Made by a program: the position numbers and the translations under genes. Below are positions 37,580-47,340 of a stretch of 64,000 nucleotides of DNA, piece after piece (position 1 is the first letter of the stretch; every line of letters begins with the position of its first letter). The stretch is from assembly GCF_024138715.1 (NCBI RefSeq), contig NZ_CP092074.1, forward strand, positions 2,666,001 to 2,730,000, given 5' to 3'. The DNA is from Emticicia sp. 21SJ11W-3 (GTDB lineage Bacteria; Bacteroidota; Bacteroidia; Cytophagales; Spirosomataceae). The notes below the pieces were generated by a model. The model saw only the letters and a program-made list of their open reading frames with translations. It was not told where the DNA came from and did no database searches.

Positions 37580-39608
37580 TAAATTTTAGAGCCAATTGGT
37601 AAACGGAATACAGAATATCATAAATGCCTGAAAGCTCAACCGCCTTAGGTACGACGTAAAGCCAAATTGGTTGCAGGCAGCTACAACTGAAGGCCAGGAA
37701 GATATATTTATACAGGTAGTACAAATGAATAGGAATCAGAAGTATCAGCCTGTATAAATGTATCAGAAAGATTAGTTGTAAAAAAAAGTACAGTTATAAA
37801 AAATATTACCAAAAGGTTAATCTGTGATAATAGTATGATTGGTAATAACCAGTTAAAAAGTTTCTTACTATTCAAATTGATTAATTAAATAAAAAGATAC
37901 TACAGGTTAATTATAAATAAATAGTATTGTTCATTTAATTAGAATGGTTTTATTAATAATTACTTATCTTATTATTAAATTAAACCAGTAAGTAAATTCT
38001 AATTTAAAATTACTTACTATTACTTATTTAAAGTTTGAAGCGTATTATATTAAATATTAAAACAGTATTATTTAATAGACATAAAACAATTATATGTTTA
38101 TTTAAAATAAAAACTTATAGACCAATAAACATGGTTTATACTTTATTTATTATTTAAACTTTACATACTAAATATTTTAAATACGTTGTTTTATACTTTC
38201 TGATTGTTTTAAATGTTATAAAATAAAAAAAAAGTATTTTTAGTATTATTAATTATTATACTAACTGATAAAACATAAAGATAATATTAGTATTAAAATA
38301 ATAGAATAATATTATACTTAATAAATGGTTTAAAATTATTTATAGTATTCAATGAACTTTCTGCCCTTGAATTTATTGAGTTTTTGAAATGCAAAAATTT
38401 AATTGGCTTTTTCAAATCAAGCCTTACCACGAAGGTGCTTTAAGGTAACTTGTAAAGAATGAAGGAAGGCGTAATACAAGTAGCATTGCATTCAGACGCG
38501 GCTAAGTTTTACGAGTGTATTCATAAGCCCTGATTTATTACAACCTATAAGTTCTATAATGTAGGTAACTTACAGAGGCAACCCTGCTCTGTTTTAGAGC
38601 GGCCAGGCTTTTAGAAGTTAACAAAGCAAGGCAGGTAAACTAAATTAGTCCAAGTGCGTGTAAGGCAGGTTTTGTGCAGGTGTATTCTTGAATCTGTTGG
38701 GTTAAGAATCTCCGGCTAATCAATTAAGTTGTTTAGTGGTGAAGAACAAGCTGAATACCTTTTGCCAAAGTCGGCTCATTTAATTTACAGGTAAGAAAAA
38801 TTTGAGATGTCGTTCAATCGCCAAAGGTTCTGGTTAAAGCTTAGCGTATGTGGGGGATCCAAAAGTAAAATGAACAACTGGTTAAATTCAATTTTCAGAT
38901 TGCCAGAGCCAGGTCATTTAGGCGCTTTAAGATTTCTTGCCAGGTTTTAAAACTTCTGGTTTGCTGGTCGGTTTGCGGTGTACGAAACTTGAAAATTCAG
39001 GTCCTATCCTAAGTCTGGTTAAAACCAAGAAAAGTAGACCTGTTTTAAGGCCTCAAATAGCCGATTTAAGAAACTTTCAACCTTCAGGACGTATCAATGC
39101 CTAAACAACACGCAGAAATCTCCAGAAAGGCGCATTTTCTGTTTTTTAAATTTACCCTATACTAATAATACAAATACTACTTACTATTTTAAATATTCAT
39201 TAATTACTATTTTAACTTTTAATACTTTTTATAAATTATTGTACTTTATTTAAATATAAAAAATTAATTAAATATTAGTAAGTATAATTAAATAGGTAAG
39301 TTTAAATTTTATATAATTATTTAAATCTAACAATATTAATAGAAGTATTTGTTATTATAAATAAGTATATAATGTTATATTTTTACTGAACATTTTATTT
39401 TATATTTACTAATGTTTTTTTTTGTATTTTATATAATTATAGAATTATTAGTTAATTGTATTAGTACAATATACTATTATGAATACTAAACTAAATGTAC
39501 ATATATAATTATTTAGTATTTATTTTACTTAAATAATTTATGTTTTACTTAAAACATTCTATACTTATCGTAAAGTAGTTATTATTAATAAAAGTTATTA
39601 TTTTAGTA
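37580..39608. other. 2-kb gene-free domain: AT-rich / mixed / AT-rich
   Basis: No credible gene. About 37780-38340 and 39150-39600 are extremely AT-rich with many short palindromes. AGTAAGTAA (37987-37995) is inverted at 38010-38018. ATTTTATATAATTAT occurs at 39306-39320 and again exactly 120 bases later at 39426-39440, and a shorter copy lies near 39500. The central part (about 38340-39150) is of ordinary composition, has scattered stops in every frame and looks like decayed coding DNA or an RNA. It contains a 47-codon frame (38807-38950) of doubtful reality. Its place directly before parA suggests a centromere-like (parS) or origin remnant. Confidence 0.55.
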
Positions 39609-39638
39609 TTGTTACTACGGTTGATTTGTTCTATATTG
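39609..39638 (+). promoter_or_regulatory. Probable promoter of parA
   Basis: TTG (39609-39611), 20 bases, then TATATTG, one base short of TAnnTTTG. It leaves a leader of roughly 25 bases before ATG 39666. Confidence 0.45.
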
Positions 39639-39665
39639 CCACACATTATTATTCTTATACAACCA

Positions 39666-40436
39666 ATGACAATTAGTGTAGTAAACAACAAAGGGGGGGT
39701 AGGTAAGACTACATCAACCCAAAACCTTGGTGCCGCTTTCCAGAAGTTTGCAAACGCTCGTGTGCTTTTTATTGATCTTGATGGCCAGGCCAGTTTAACC
39801 AGGTGCTTTGGTATTCTGGAAACACAGGTAGGCAAAAACCATGTTGGTAATTATTTAAGTGGTGAGCTGCCATTTGAAAGTGTTGTGATTAATACTCCCA
39901 TCGGCGACCTGCTGCCAAGTGCAGCCGAACTAAACACCAAAGAAGATGTAATTAAAGCATCACCGGTTTTTCCGTTCAACCTGAAACTGCTACTGGAGAA
40001 AATTAAAAAGAATTATGATTACATCATGATTGATTGTCCGCCCACACTTTCAGGGATGACAAGAATAGCGCTCATTGCCTGCGACCTTTACATGGTGCCA
40101 CTGCAGGCAGAGTACCTGAGTTATGAAGGACTAAGAAATTTTTTATCGTATTCGTCAGAGCTGCAGTTAATAAGCCCTCAAACAAAATTAGGTGGTGTTT
40201 TTGCAACACGCTACAACCCGAGAATCAATAAGAAACTGAGCAACGAGATTATAGAAGCCACCAAAAAGCAATTAGGTGATTCGTTTTTTTCTACAACTAT
40301 CAGAGACAACATTGCGATATCGGAAGCACAGGCAAGCGGACAGGATATTTTCTCGTACGCACCAGATAGCAACGGAGCAATGGATTATTATAAATTAACT
40401 AAGGAAATTCTAGACAGTTTCAACACAAATAATTAA
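39666..40436 (+). CDS. Plasmid-type ParA partition ATPase (256 aa)
   Basis: An upstream TTG at 39609 would add 19 residues, but the ATG at 39666 (MTISVVNNKGGVGKTTS) gives the canonical ParA N-terminus. The deviant Walker A 'KGGVGKTT' lies at residues 9-16, Walker A' 'VLFIDLDGQASLT' near 36-48, and Walker B 'YIMIDCPPTLSG' near 118-129. No N-terminal helix-turn-helix is present, so it is the small (type Ib / Soj-like) form. It is followed after 42 bases by a gene for a small ribbon-helix-helix-like protein rather than a full ParB, the layout of plasmid partition cassettes. The cassette ends about 100 bases from a dif-like site. Confidence 0.93.
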   Translation: MTISVVNNKGGVGKTTSTQNLGAAFQKFANARVLFIDLDGQASLTRCFGILETQVGKNHVGNYLSGELPFESVVINTPIGDLLPSAAELNTKEDVIKASPVFPFNLKLLLEKIKKNYDYIMIDCPPTLSGMTRIALIACDLYMVPLQAEYLSYEGLRNFLSYSSELQLISPQTKLGGVFATRYNPRINKKLSNEIIEATKKQLGDSFFSTTIRDNIAISEAQASGQDIFSYAPDSNGAMDYYKLTKEILDSFNTNN

Positions 40437-40478
40437 TAAGGTTTGCGTTATATACTGTTCAACTAAAATTTTAGAAAA

Positions 40479-40820
40479 ATGGCAAAAAATAGAAATTTTA
40501 CATTTGAAAGTTTAGTTCCAACCAAAAGTACTGAACAAGCCACAGGTACACCGGCTTCTGCACCAAACGGAAGCCAGCAGGCATTGATGGCATTGCAAGA
40601 CAACGGGCCGTCGACCAAAGTTACATTCGATTGCCCGAATGAACTGGTTGAAACCATGAAAGATTACGGATATTGGGAAGGGATGTCGCAGAAAGATATA
40701 ATCATTGAAGCGCTTGGTGTTTTCTTTGAAGAAAAGAAAATTAAAGAAAGACCAGAGAAAGTAAAAATGAGAAAGAAAGTTGGTAGAAAACCAAAGGCAT
40801 TAAAGGCATTTCTTAGTTGA
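40479..40820 (+). CDS. Small RHH-like DNA-binding protein, ParA partner (113 aa)
   Basis: The first ~45 residues are Ser/Thr/Ala-rich and probably disordered. In many plasmid systems that end of the partner contacts ParA. Residues ~47-90 fit a ribbon-helix-helix: strand 'TKVTFDCP', helix 'NELVETMKDYGYWEG', helix 'SQKDIIIEALGVFFEEKK'. The C-terminal tail is very basic and contains 'KVGRKPKALKA', which resembles an AT-hook core and would suit the AT-rich DNA upstream. It is likely the centromere-binding protein of this partition pair. The terminator hairpin overlaps its last codons. Confidence 0.8.
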   Translation: MAKNRNFTFESLVPTKSTEQATGTPASAPNGSQQALMALQDNGPSTKVTFDCPNELVETMKDYGYWEGMSQKDIIIEALGVFFEEKKIKERPEKVKMRKKVGRKPKALKAFLS

Positions 40821-40836
40821 AATGCCTTTTTTTGTT
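40802..40836 (+). terminator. Terminator of the parA-RHH pair
   Basis: AAAGGCATTTC (40802-40812) pairs with GAAATGCCTTT (40819-40829), then a T-run. The left arm and loop lie inside the 3' end of the coding sequence. Confidence 0.88.
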
Positions 40837-40919
40837 TTTAATGAGAATTGAATACCTTCATAATATATCAGTACAAACCGAAATAGCCAATTCTCAGGCA
40901 TATCAAGTTAAAGATGTAT
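40837..40919. other. Spacer between parA pair and dif-like site
   Basis: No feature seen. 40948-41180, beyond the dif-like site, is likewise without gene, repeat or RNA that I can support. Confidence 0.5.
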
Positions 40920-40947
40920 TTGTTATATAATTTATATTATGTTAAAT
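40920..40947 (+). other. dif: Candidate dif site (XerC/XerD chromosome-dimer resolution)
   Basis: A 28-base site with three parts: left (XerC) arm 40920-40930, centre TTTATA (40931-40936), right (XerD) arm TTATGTTAAAT (40937-40947). The right arm is identical to the E. coli XerD arm. Against my recollection of the E. coli dif, positions 8-28 agree at 20 of 21 bases. The XerC arm diverges at its outer end, as it does between phyla. It sits where gene orientation switches from mostly rightward to entirely leftward, as expected for the replication terminus. It is single-copy in this window. Confidence 0.78.
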
Positions 40948-41180
40948 AGTATTATTGAAAACACCCCTAAGTTACATACCTGAGCTGCGTGTTTATATTT
41001 ATGTACTTCTTTCTCCATTATTATAGACTGCTAATTTTATATGGATCATTCAATGATTATTTGTCTATAAAACGGCAGATTCTGAAAGTTAAGGCTGTAC
41101 CTGAGATTTGCATGAAAAAAATTTATTGTACATTGGTGCGGAATAATCAATTCTGAGCAAACCAATAAACCGTGCATAAA

Positions 41181-41210
41181 AAAAACCCTTAGACAACGCT
41201 AAGGGTTTTT
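41181..41210 (-). terminator. Terminator of TPR gene at 41.2 kb
   Basis: AAAAACCCTTAG (41181-41192) and its perfect complement (41199-41210), loop ACAACG. A/T runs on both sides would let it work in both directions. Confidence 0.88.
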
Positions 41211-41234
41211 ACATATATTCAGTTCTGAAACTGT

Positions 41235-42344
41235 TTATTTTCTTTTAGAACATTGTTCAAGTACAGTTGTTAAACTGTTTAGGTTGTCTGTCAGGTCCTG
41301 ATCTAACGCTTTACCTTCTTTTTCTCTTACAGATTTGCAAATATCAAAGTGAGGTTTTGCTTCGCCAAATTTGGCACAGGCTTTGTCTTCTACGGCTTTA
41401 CCATTCTTCTGGTACTCTTTCATGTCCATTTTATCAACCTCTTTCTTGATTTCAACGGCCTGGTTGAAGTGAAACACACCCAGGTTGAAGTTACAATCGT
41501 AGTTGGTTGGGTCAATAGCCAATATTTTTTTGTACCAGCCAAGCGCTTCTTCTTTTTTACCGCCGTTATCGTAAAGAATAGCCAGGTTAAGCATATTATT
41601 TACATTTGTCGGGTCGGCTTCAATCAGTTTTTTCAACTCATTGATAGCTTCTTCAGAATTACCGCTAGACAACTGAAGGTTTACAAGTGTACCTTTCAAA
41701 TCTTTGTCGCCAGGGTTTGACGCGATACCTTTTTTAAGTACTTCTACAGCTTTAGCTGTATTTTTTTCGTTTTTGTACACTTCAGATAAGCTGTAGAATA
41801 CGGCTGCATCTTTACCACCTTGCTCAATAAACTTATTGAAATAGATTTTAGCGGCCTCGTTATCTTTAGCCAATTGCGCAACAATACCTGTGTACAAAGA
41901 AGCCGTAGTATCTTTAGGGCTTACTTCTGAGGCAATTCTGAATAATTTAAGTGCGCTTGTAAAGTTTTTACCGTTATAGAAACCAGCACCCTGCTGCATC
42001 AGTGCAGAATATATTTTCTGACTTGTAAGCGCTGCCTCAATTTCTTTGGTGCCTTTACCGCCGGCTTCTACTTCAAGTGCCTTTTTATAGGCATTATATG
42101 CTTTTTCTGATGCCATTGAGTCTTTTCCGCAGTTAATGGCCATGTCTTCATAAGCCGCGGCAAGCTTAACCCAGGTAGATGATTTTGCACCTTTTTTGGC
42201 ATCCTGACTTGCTTTTTCTCCTTTGGCAATTTCGTCGGCTGCTGACTTACACTGCGCTTCTTTAAGTTGATTATCAAGTCCTGATTGTGCAAATACGCCT
42301 GCCGTAAACATAGATAAGACAGACACAAAAATGGTTTTTTTCAT
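41235..42344 (-). CDS. Exported TPR-repeat protein (369 aa)
   Basis: Signal peptide 'MKKTIFVSVLSMFTAGVFAQ', then TPR units, clearest at 'LAILYDNGGKKEEALGWYKKILAIDPTNYDCNFNLGVFHFNQAV'. The C-terminal ~60 residues are helical and end Lys-rich. It is presumably periplasmic. Its upstream region carries a TTAACAAAGTATTAA 15-mer (42426-42440) shared with the giant-protein operon leader, which may be part of a promoter. It directly follows gyrA but is separated from it by 130 bases. Confidence 0.87.
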   Translation of the reverse strand: MKKTIFVSVLSMFTAGVFAQSGLDNQLKEAQCKSAADEIAKGEKASQDAKKGAKSSTWVKLAAAYEDMAINCGKDSMASEKAYNAYKKALEVEAGGKGTKEIEAALTSQKIYSALMQQGAGFYNGKNFTSALKLFRIASEVSPKDTTASLYTGIVAQLAKDNEAAKIYFNKFIEQGGKDAAVFYSLSEVYKNEKNTAKAVEVLKKGIASNPGDKDLKGTLVNLQLSSGNSEEAINELKKLIEADPTNVNNMLNLAILYDNGGKKEEALGWYKKILAIDPTNYDCNFNLGVFHFNQAVEIKKEVDKMDMKEYQKNGKAVEDKACAKFGEAKPHFDICKSVREKEGKALDQDLTDNLNSLTTVLEQCSKRK

Positions 42345-42478
42345 ATTTCTGTTAATTTTTTAAAAATATTAAAATGCTTAGGGTTAGACAATTTAATTTC
42401 GCGAAAAATAGGGATTTTCAGGAAATTAACAAAGTATTAACATAAAAAGTAGACAACCCTCCTACTCTTTACCGGGCA

Positions 42479-45100
42479 TTATTCGGCACTTTCTACTATT
42501 TCAGCGCCAGTGCCTTCTTCTTCCTCATCATCTTCTCTGATGATACGGGTTACAGAGGCAATATGGTCTGTTTCGTTAAGGCGGATAAGTCTTACACCCT
42601 GGGTATTACGGCCCATTACCCGGAGGTCGGCCACTTTACTGCGTATGGCAATACCGTTTTTGGTGATAATCATCAGATCGTCATCATCGGTTACTTCTTT
42701 AATGGCTACCAGCGCACCTGTTTTATCGGTGATATTCAGCGTTTTAACGCCCTTGGCACCTCTTGAGGTAATGCGGTAATCTTCAATATCAGAGCGTTTT
42801 CCGTAGCCTTTTTCTGATACCACCAGTAACTGGGTATCTGCTCTGGAAACACAAACCATACCGATGGCGCGGTCGCCTTCGTCTAAAGATATACCTCTTA
42901 CACCGGTGGCTGTACGGCCCATCGGACGCGTACCTGACTCATGGAAACGCACTACTTTACCGTTTTTAGCAGCAATTACAATGTTGTTATCGCCGTTGGT
43001 AAGGGCAACATCCAGCAGGTTGTCGCCTTCGTTGATGTTGATAGCAATGATACCACCCTGACGCGGACGAGAATAGGCTTCCAGAAGGGTTTTCTTCACG
43101 GTACCTTCTTCGGTACACATCACGATATAATTATTGTTGATATAGTCTTCGTCGGTAAGTGTAGAAACGTTCAACACTGCCTGAATCTTATCGTCAGCTT
43201 CAATATTTATCAGGTTCTGTATGGCTCTTCCTTTGGCGGTTTTGCTGCCTTCCGGAACTTCAAAAACTCTGAGCCAGAATAATTTACCTTTTTTGGTGAA
43301 AAACAACAGGTAATTATGGTTGGTAGCTGCAAAAAGATGCTCGGTGTAATCTTCATCTTTGGTTTTTACACCTCTTGACCCGGTGCCACCCCTGCCCTGT
43401 GTGCGGTACTCCTGCAATGGTGTACGTTTAATATACCCCTGATGAGAGATAGTTACCAGCATTTCATCGTCAGGTATCATATCTTCAATGCTGAATTCAC
43501 CGGCGGCCATTTCAATTTTAGAGCGTCTTTCGTCGCCGTATCTGGCTTTCAGTTCAGCCAACTCATCTTTGATGATGTTGCGTTTTCTTTCTTCCGAACC
43601 TAGGATATCACGTAAGTCAAGAATGATATTTTTAATTTCATCAAATTCGGCAGTTATCTTGTCTCTTTCCAGACCTACCAAACGTTGCAAACGCATATCC
43701 AGAATGGCTTTTGCCTGCACTTCGCTCAGAATATTGCCTGTTTCGGCAGCTTCAGAATTAAAGGCATCAACAATCTGCAGGCGCTGAAGACCAACCGTCA
43801 GGAATTCCTGTCTTTGTTCGGGTGTCATGAAATCACCTTTCATCAAGCCTGTCCTGGCTTCGTCGGCGTCTCTTGAACCACGGATAAAGCTAATAACAGC
43901 ATCAATGTAATCAAGAGCTATTAACAAGCCGACTAATATATGTGCACGTTTTTCGGCTTCTTTTAAATCGTATTGCGTACGTCTGGTTACAATTTCAAGC
44001 CTATGCTCTACGTAGTACTTAATCATGTCTTTCAGATTGAGCGTAACCGGACGGCCTTTAACCAGCGCCACGTTATTGATACTGAAAGATGATTGAAGCT
44101 GCGTATATTTATAAAGGTTATTAAGAACCACGTTTGGTACGGCATCTTTACGGAGGTCATAAACGATGCGCATCCCTTCACGGTCTGACTCATCTCTGAT
44201 GTCTGAAATGCCCTCGATTTTCTTTTCGTTGATGAGCTGAGCGGTTTTCTCAATCATCATGGCCTTATTGACCATATACGGAATCTCGGTTACTACAATC
44301 TGGTCTTTACCTGTTTTAGAGACCTCGAAATTGGCTACAGAACGCAGAACGATACGGCCGCGACCGGTTTCAAAAGCTGATTTTACACCGCTGTAACCAT
44401 AAATAATGGCTCCGGTCGGGAAATCGGGCGCTTTAACAAACTGCATCAGTTCTTCAACCGTAATATCGTTGTTATCAATATAAGCAGTTATACCATCTGC
44501 AACCTCAGTAAGGTTGTGAGGGGCCATGTTAGTGGCCATACCTACGGCAATACCTGCCGAACCATTCAATAATAAATTAGGTATTTTACCCGGCATTACT
44601 GATGGCTCTTCTAACGAATCGTCAAAGTTGGGCTGAAAATCAACTGTTTCTTTGTTGATATCTGCCAGTAGTTCTTCAGCTATTCTTTTCAGACGGGCCT
44701 CAGTATAACGCATAGCTGCGGGTGAGTCGCCGTCTATTGAACCAAAGTTACCTTGTCCGTCAACCAATGTGTAGCGTAACGACCATTCCTGAGCCATACG
44801 CACCATGGTGTCATAAACCGAGCTGTCTCCATGCGGGTGATATTTACCCAACACCTCTCCTACAATACGAGCCGATTTTTTATAAGGGCGGTTGTGATAT
44901 ACACCCAGTTCTGCCATTCCGTATAAAACCCGGCGATGAACCGGTTTTAGTCCGTCTCTAACATCAGGCAAGGCACGCGAAATAATAACCGACATTGAAT
45001 AATCAATGTAGGCGCCGCGCATTTCGTCTTCGATGTTGATTGGGATAATTGTGCCGTTGTTGGAAGATTCTGGGATTAGATTTTCTGTTTCCTCAGCCAT
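42479..45100 (-). CDS. gyrA: DNA gyrase subunit A
   Basis: 873 residues. The catalytic Tyr lies in '[10 protein letters not shown]' (about residue 131). The quinolone-determining segment '[19 protein letters not shown]' keeps the Ser and Asp found in susceptible enzymes. The GyrA box '[10 protein letters not shown]' lies near 570 ahead of the C-terminal beta-pinwheel. The C-terminus is acidic. Gyrase introduces negative supercoils ahead of replication forks. It is read from a consensus promoter at 45182-45212. Confidence 0.98.
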   Translation of the reverse strand: MAEETENLIPESSNNGTIIPINIEDEMRGAYIDYSMSVIISRALPDVRDGLKPVHRRVLYGMAELGVYHNRPYKKSARIVGEVLGKYHPHGDSSVYDTMVRMAQEWSLRYTLVDGQGNFGSIDGDSPAAMRYTEARLKRIAEELLADINKETVDFQPNFDDSLEEPSVMPGKIPNLLLNGSAGIAVGMATNMAPHNLTEVADGITAYIDNNDITVEELMQFVKAPDFPTGAIIYGYSGVKSAFETGRGRIVLRSVANFEVSKTGKDQIVVTEIPYMVNKAMMIEKTAQLINEKKIEGISDIRDESDREGMRIVYDLRKDAVPNVVLNNLYKYTQLQSSFSINNVALVKGRPVTLNLKDMIKYYVEHRLEIVTRRTQYDLKEAEKRAHILVGLLIALDYIDAVISFIRGSRDADEARTGLMKGDFMTPEQRQEFLTVGLQRLQIVDAFNSEAAETGNILSEVQAKAILDMRLQRLVGLERDKITAEFDEIKNIILDLRDILGSEERKRNIIKDELAELKARYGDERRSKIEMAAGEFSIEDMIPDDEMLVTISHQGYIKRTPLQEYRTQGRGGTGSRGVKTKDEDYTEHLFAATNHNYLLFFTKKGKLFWLRVFEVPEGSKTAKGRAIQNLINIEADDKIQAVLNVSTLTDEDYINNNYIVMCTEEGTVKKTLLEAYSRPRQGGIIAININEGDNLLDVALTNGDNNIVIAAKNGKVVRFHESGTRPMGRTATGVRGISLDEGDRAIGMVCVSRADTQLLVVSEKGYGKRSDIEDYRITSRGAKGVKTLNITDKTGALVAIKEVTDDDDLMIITKNGIAIRSKVADLRVMGRNTQGVRLIRLNETDHIASVTRIIREDDEEEEGTGAEIVESAE

Positions 45101-45181
45101 TAGCCTTAAGATTTACTTTTTTTAGTAGAATAAATATGACTATTTAGATATTTTTTTGCACTATTTTTAATAGTAATATTA

Positions 45182-45212
45182 CAAATTTAATAAAATATGC
45201 ACAAATAAACAA
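45182..45212 (-). promoter_or_regulatory. Promoter of gyrA
   Basis: Minus strand: TTG (45212-45210), 20 bases, TAAATTTG (45189-45182). About 75 bases of leader before the start codon. The rest of 45101-45400 is without a gene. Confidence 0.75.
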
Positions 45213-45329
45213 ATTCAATAGTCTATTAATATCAGCCAGGTGTATGTAGTAACATATTTTTTTAACTCTGCGGTACCTGTAAATTTTTTAAGAACTACCA
45301 GGCCAGCGGTGTTGCTATACGTAAACAAC

Positions 45330-45391
45330 AAAAAAGGCTCAAAAACCGTATTCTGCCTGGCAGAAAAAGGAATATGAGCCTTATTTTTTGA
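45330..45391 (-). terminator. Terminator of small lipoprotein gene
   Basis: AAAAAAGGCTCA pairs with TGAGCCTTATTTTTT, and an inner TATTC/GAATA pair extends the structure. Runs of A and T on both sides. Confidence 0.8.
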
Positions 45392-45400
45392 ATGATTGAA

Positions 45401-45703
45401 TTACCGCCGCCAATGACCTTTTTTGTAGATGTATCCACGGGGTGATTGCACATACCGGCCCTGAACCCAAACTTTTCTGTAACGCGGAGCCTGACGGTAG
45501 TGACCATTGCGCCATACGTAAGTGCCACCACGGGCTACATAATGACCGGGAATCCAGACGTAACTGGGCACAGGTGGCCCGGGGGCAACCTCAACCACAG
45601 CAGGTGGCGGAGGGGTGGTAATAATTTCGCCCGAACAACTGAGACCAGCCAGTGCCAAAGGAATTAATACCCCGAAAAGCACCAGTTCTTTCAGTATTTT
45701 CAT
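45401..45703 (-). CDS. Small lipoprotein with YxWxxGHY-type repeats (100 aa)
   Basis: The open frame extends to 45928, but that part overlaps the upstream gene. ATG 45703 gives a lipoprotein-like signal 'MKILKELVLFGVLIPLALAGLSC', although the residue three before Cys is Gly rather than Leu. After a Pro-rich stretch come three aromatic repeats: 'YVWIPGHYVARGG', 'YVWRNGHYRQ' and 'KVWVQGRYVQSPRGYIYKKGHW', as in the YXWXXGXW envelope-protein family. An alternative ATG at 45733 overlaps the upstream stop by eight bases. Function unknown; exposed on the membrane surface. Confidence 0.78.
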   Translation of the reverse strand: MKILKELVLFGVLIPLALAGLSCSGEIITTPPPPAVVEVAPGPPVPSYVWIPGHYVARGGTYVWRNGHYRQAPRYRKVWVQGRYVQSPRGYIYKKGHWRR

Positions 45704-45725
45704 TAAACTCTGTTTGTTAATATAC

Positions 45726-46076
45726 TTATTCATTGTCTCTGACATCGCTTTGAGATTCTTCAAGATCAGTATGATTGTCGCCTCCCAGGCTATAATAATT
45801 ATTTTCTTCGTCTTCTTTTCCAATGGCCTCGTCGGCATCATCAAGCTCTGCACCGGGCACATCCAGGTCATCACCAGAGGCCTCAGAGGTGCCATCTGCT
45901 TCGTTCCACGCCAGACGGTCAATTTCATTGGGCGCTTTGTCTTGCGTTGGGTTTTCCGGGTCTAGTGTTTCTTCTTTTATACCTCTGGCATAAATATCTT
46001 CTGAGGCCGGATACTTCGGATACTCGGGAAACTGCACCTCTTCTTCTTCTGGTTTGGGTTGTTGGTTTGCTTCCAT
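45726..46076 (-). CDS. Acidic, disordered small protein (116 aa)
   Basis: A soluble protein very rich in Glu/Asp and Pro, with motifs such as 'PEYPKYPASEDIYARG' and 'DDLDVPGAELDDADEAIGKEDEEN'. No signal peptide, no membrane segment and no fold I can recognise. It resembles the acidic 'E/D-rich' small proteins often seen in Bacteroidota. It lies between the lipoprotein gene (close or overlapping) and the 111-residue membrane protein, so the three may form an operon. Confidence 0.7.
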   Translation of the reverse strand: MEANQQPKPEEEEVQFPEYPKYPASEDIYARGIKEETLDPENPTQDKAPNEIDRLAWNEADGTSEASGDDLDVPGAELDDADEAIGKEDEENNYYSLGGDNHTDLEESQSDVRDNE

Positions 46077-46101
46077 TGCGCTGGCATTTGGTTTAATTTG
46101 G

Positions 46102-46437
46102 TTACAATAACAATATCAGAAGTAGAATTACGATTAACGCACCCGCCGAGATATAAACACCTCCGCCAAGCTCGGCCATTTGTGTTTTAAGCGCTTTTAC
46201 TTCTTTGCGTAATGCTTTTTTCTCATGCGTTGTCATGCTTTTCTTATCCATTGCCTTAATTTCTTCCAGCCGTGCCATTATAGCCTTGGCTTCAGCTGAT
46301 TCGAGTTTTTCAGCTTTTACTGTTTCAACTTTGGCCGCATCTTTTACCGGGGTTTCAGTAGCTGCCATACTGGCTTGTGTACTGATAAAGAAAGTAAGAA
46401 TTAGTGAAGCAAGAGGTACAAAAACTTTTCGTTTCAT
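46102..46437 (-). CDS. Small membrane protein with signal and C-terminal anchor (111 aa)
   Basis: Signal peptide 'MKRKVFVPLASLILTFFISTQASMAA', a Lys/Glu/Ala-rich helical middle (about 30-90, likely coiled coil), and a C-terminal hydrophobic helix 'GGGVYISAGALIVILLLILLL' that ends the protein. This gives a periplasmic coiled coil tethered in a membrane by its C-terminus. A similar architecture occurs widely in Bacteroidota as an uncharacterised family. A perfect hairpin (AAACCTT/AAGGTTT around 46467-46483) lies in its leader. Confidence 0.75.
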   Translation of the reverse strand: MKRKVFVPLASLILTFFISTQASMAATETPVKDAAKVETVKAEKLESAEAKAIMARLEEIKAMDKKSMTTHEKKALRKEVKALKTQMAELGGGVYISAGALIVILLLILLL

Positions 46438-46609
46438 GGCTGTAAAATGTTTTTAAGTGAGCAATAAACCTTCGCTAAGGTTTAGCCCAAAAAAATACAC
46501 CACCTGAAAGAATGCAATTTTTGACTATAATTAGTATGAAGAATGTAGATTTTTTTACTCAGGCGAGAACCTGGGTAAGCCCTGATGCCCATGCCAGCAG
46601 AAGGCTACC

Positions 46610-47332
46610 TTAATTTAGCAGGTCAGGGCGGCGCTGTTGGGTACGTTTAATAGATTGTTCAAGGCGCCAGTCGTTAATTTTTTTCTCATGGCCCGAAAGC
46701 AGCACATCCGGCACTTTCATGCCTTCAAATTCTGCCGGTCTGGTATATACCGGCGGTGCCAGCAGGTTATCCTGAAAAGAATCGGTCAATGCTGAGGTTT
46801 CATCATTTAATACACCGGGTATGAGCCTGATGATGGCATCTGATACAACAGCGGCGGGTAATTCGCCACCTGATAAGACGTAATCGCCGATTGATATTTC
46901 TTTGGTAATGAAATGTTCGCGCACGCGCTCGTCAATGCCTTTGTAGTGCCCGCACAGAATAATGAGGTTGTGTGTCATTGAAAGCCTGTTGGCCGTTTTC
47001 TGGTCGAACACATCGCCGTCTGGTGTCATATAAATAACTTCGTCATAGGCTCTACCCGACTGCAAATGGCGAATACATTTGGCAATAGGCTCAATACCTA
47101 ACACCATACCTGCTCCGCCACCAAACGCGTAATCGTCTACCTGGCGGTGTTTGTTTTCAGAGTAGTCGCGCAGGTCATGGATATGCACTTCGGCATGCCC
47201 GGCTTCTCTTGCCCGCTTCAATATTGAGTGGTCAAAATAACTGTCTAGCAAACGGGGTACGCATGATATAATATCAATACGAATACCGCTGTTTTCAGTA
47301 GTGCCTGTATGTGCCTGTGTAGTGTTTTCCAT
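46610..47332 (-). CDS. trmD: tRNA (guanine-N1-)-methyltransferase
   Basis: 240 residues with an N-terminal extension of about 17 over the usual start '[21 protein letters not shown]'. The knot-forming segments '[18 protein letters not shown]' and '[15 protein letters not shown]' are visible, followed by '[19 protein letters not shown]' and '[27 protein letters not shown]'. It methylates G37 next to the anticodon and prevents frameshifting. It follows rimM on the same strand after 8 bases, in the conserved rpsP-rimM-trmD order. Confidence 0.97.
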   Translation of the reverse strand: MENTTQAHTGTTENSGIRIDIISCVPRLLDSYFDHSILKRAREAGHAEVHIHDLRDYSENKHRQVDDYAFGGGAGMVLGIEPIAKCIRHLQSGRAYDEVIYMTPDGDVFDQKTANRLSMTHNLIILCGHYKGIDERVREHFITKEISIGDYVLSGGELPAAVVSDAIIRLIPGVLNDETSALTDSFQDNLLAPPVYTRPAEFEGMKVPDVLLSGHEKKINDWRLEQSIKRTQQRRPDLLN

Positions 47333-47340
47333 TTTAATTA

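Noticed and set aside
37148-40820. Intact plasmid or prophage insertion
   Set aside because: No replication initiator, relaxase, integrase, transposase or capsid gene is present, and no flanking direct repeats were seen.
37580-41230. Canonical chromosomal parS (TGTTTCACGTGAAACA type) near ParA
   Set aside because: No such palindrome was seen. The partition pair seems to use other sites.
42479-45100. Plus-strand ORFs inside gyrA (42510-43787 and others)
   Set aside because: Shadow frames of a clear gyrase gene.
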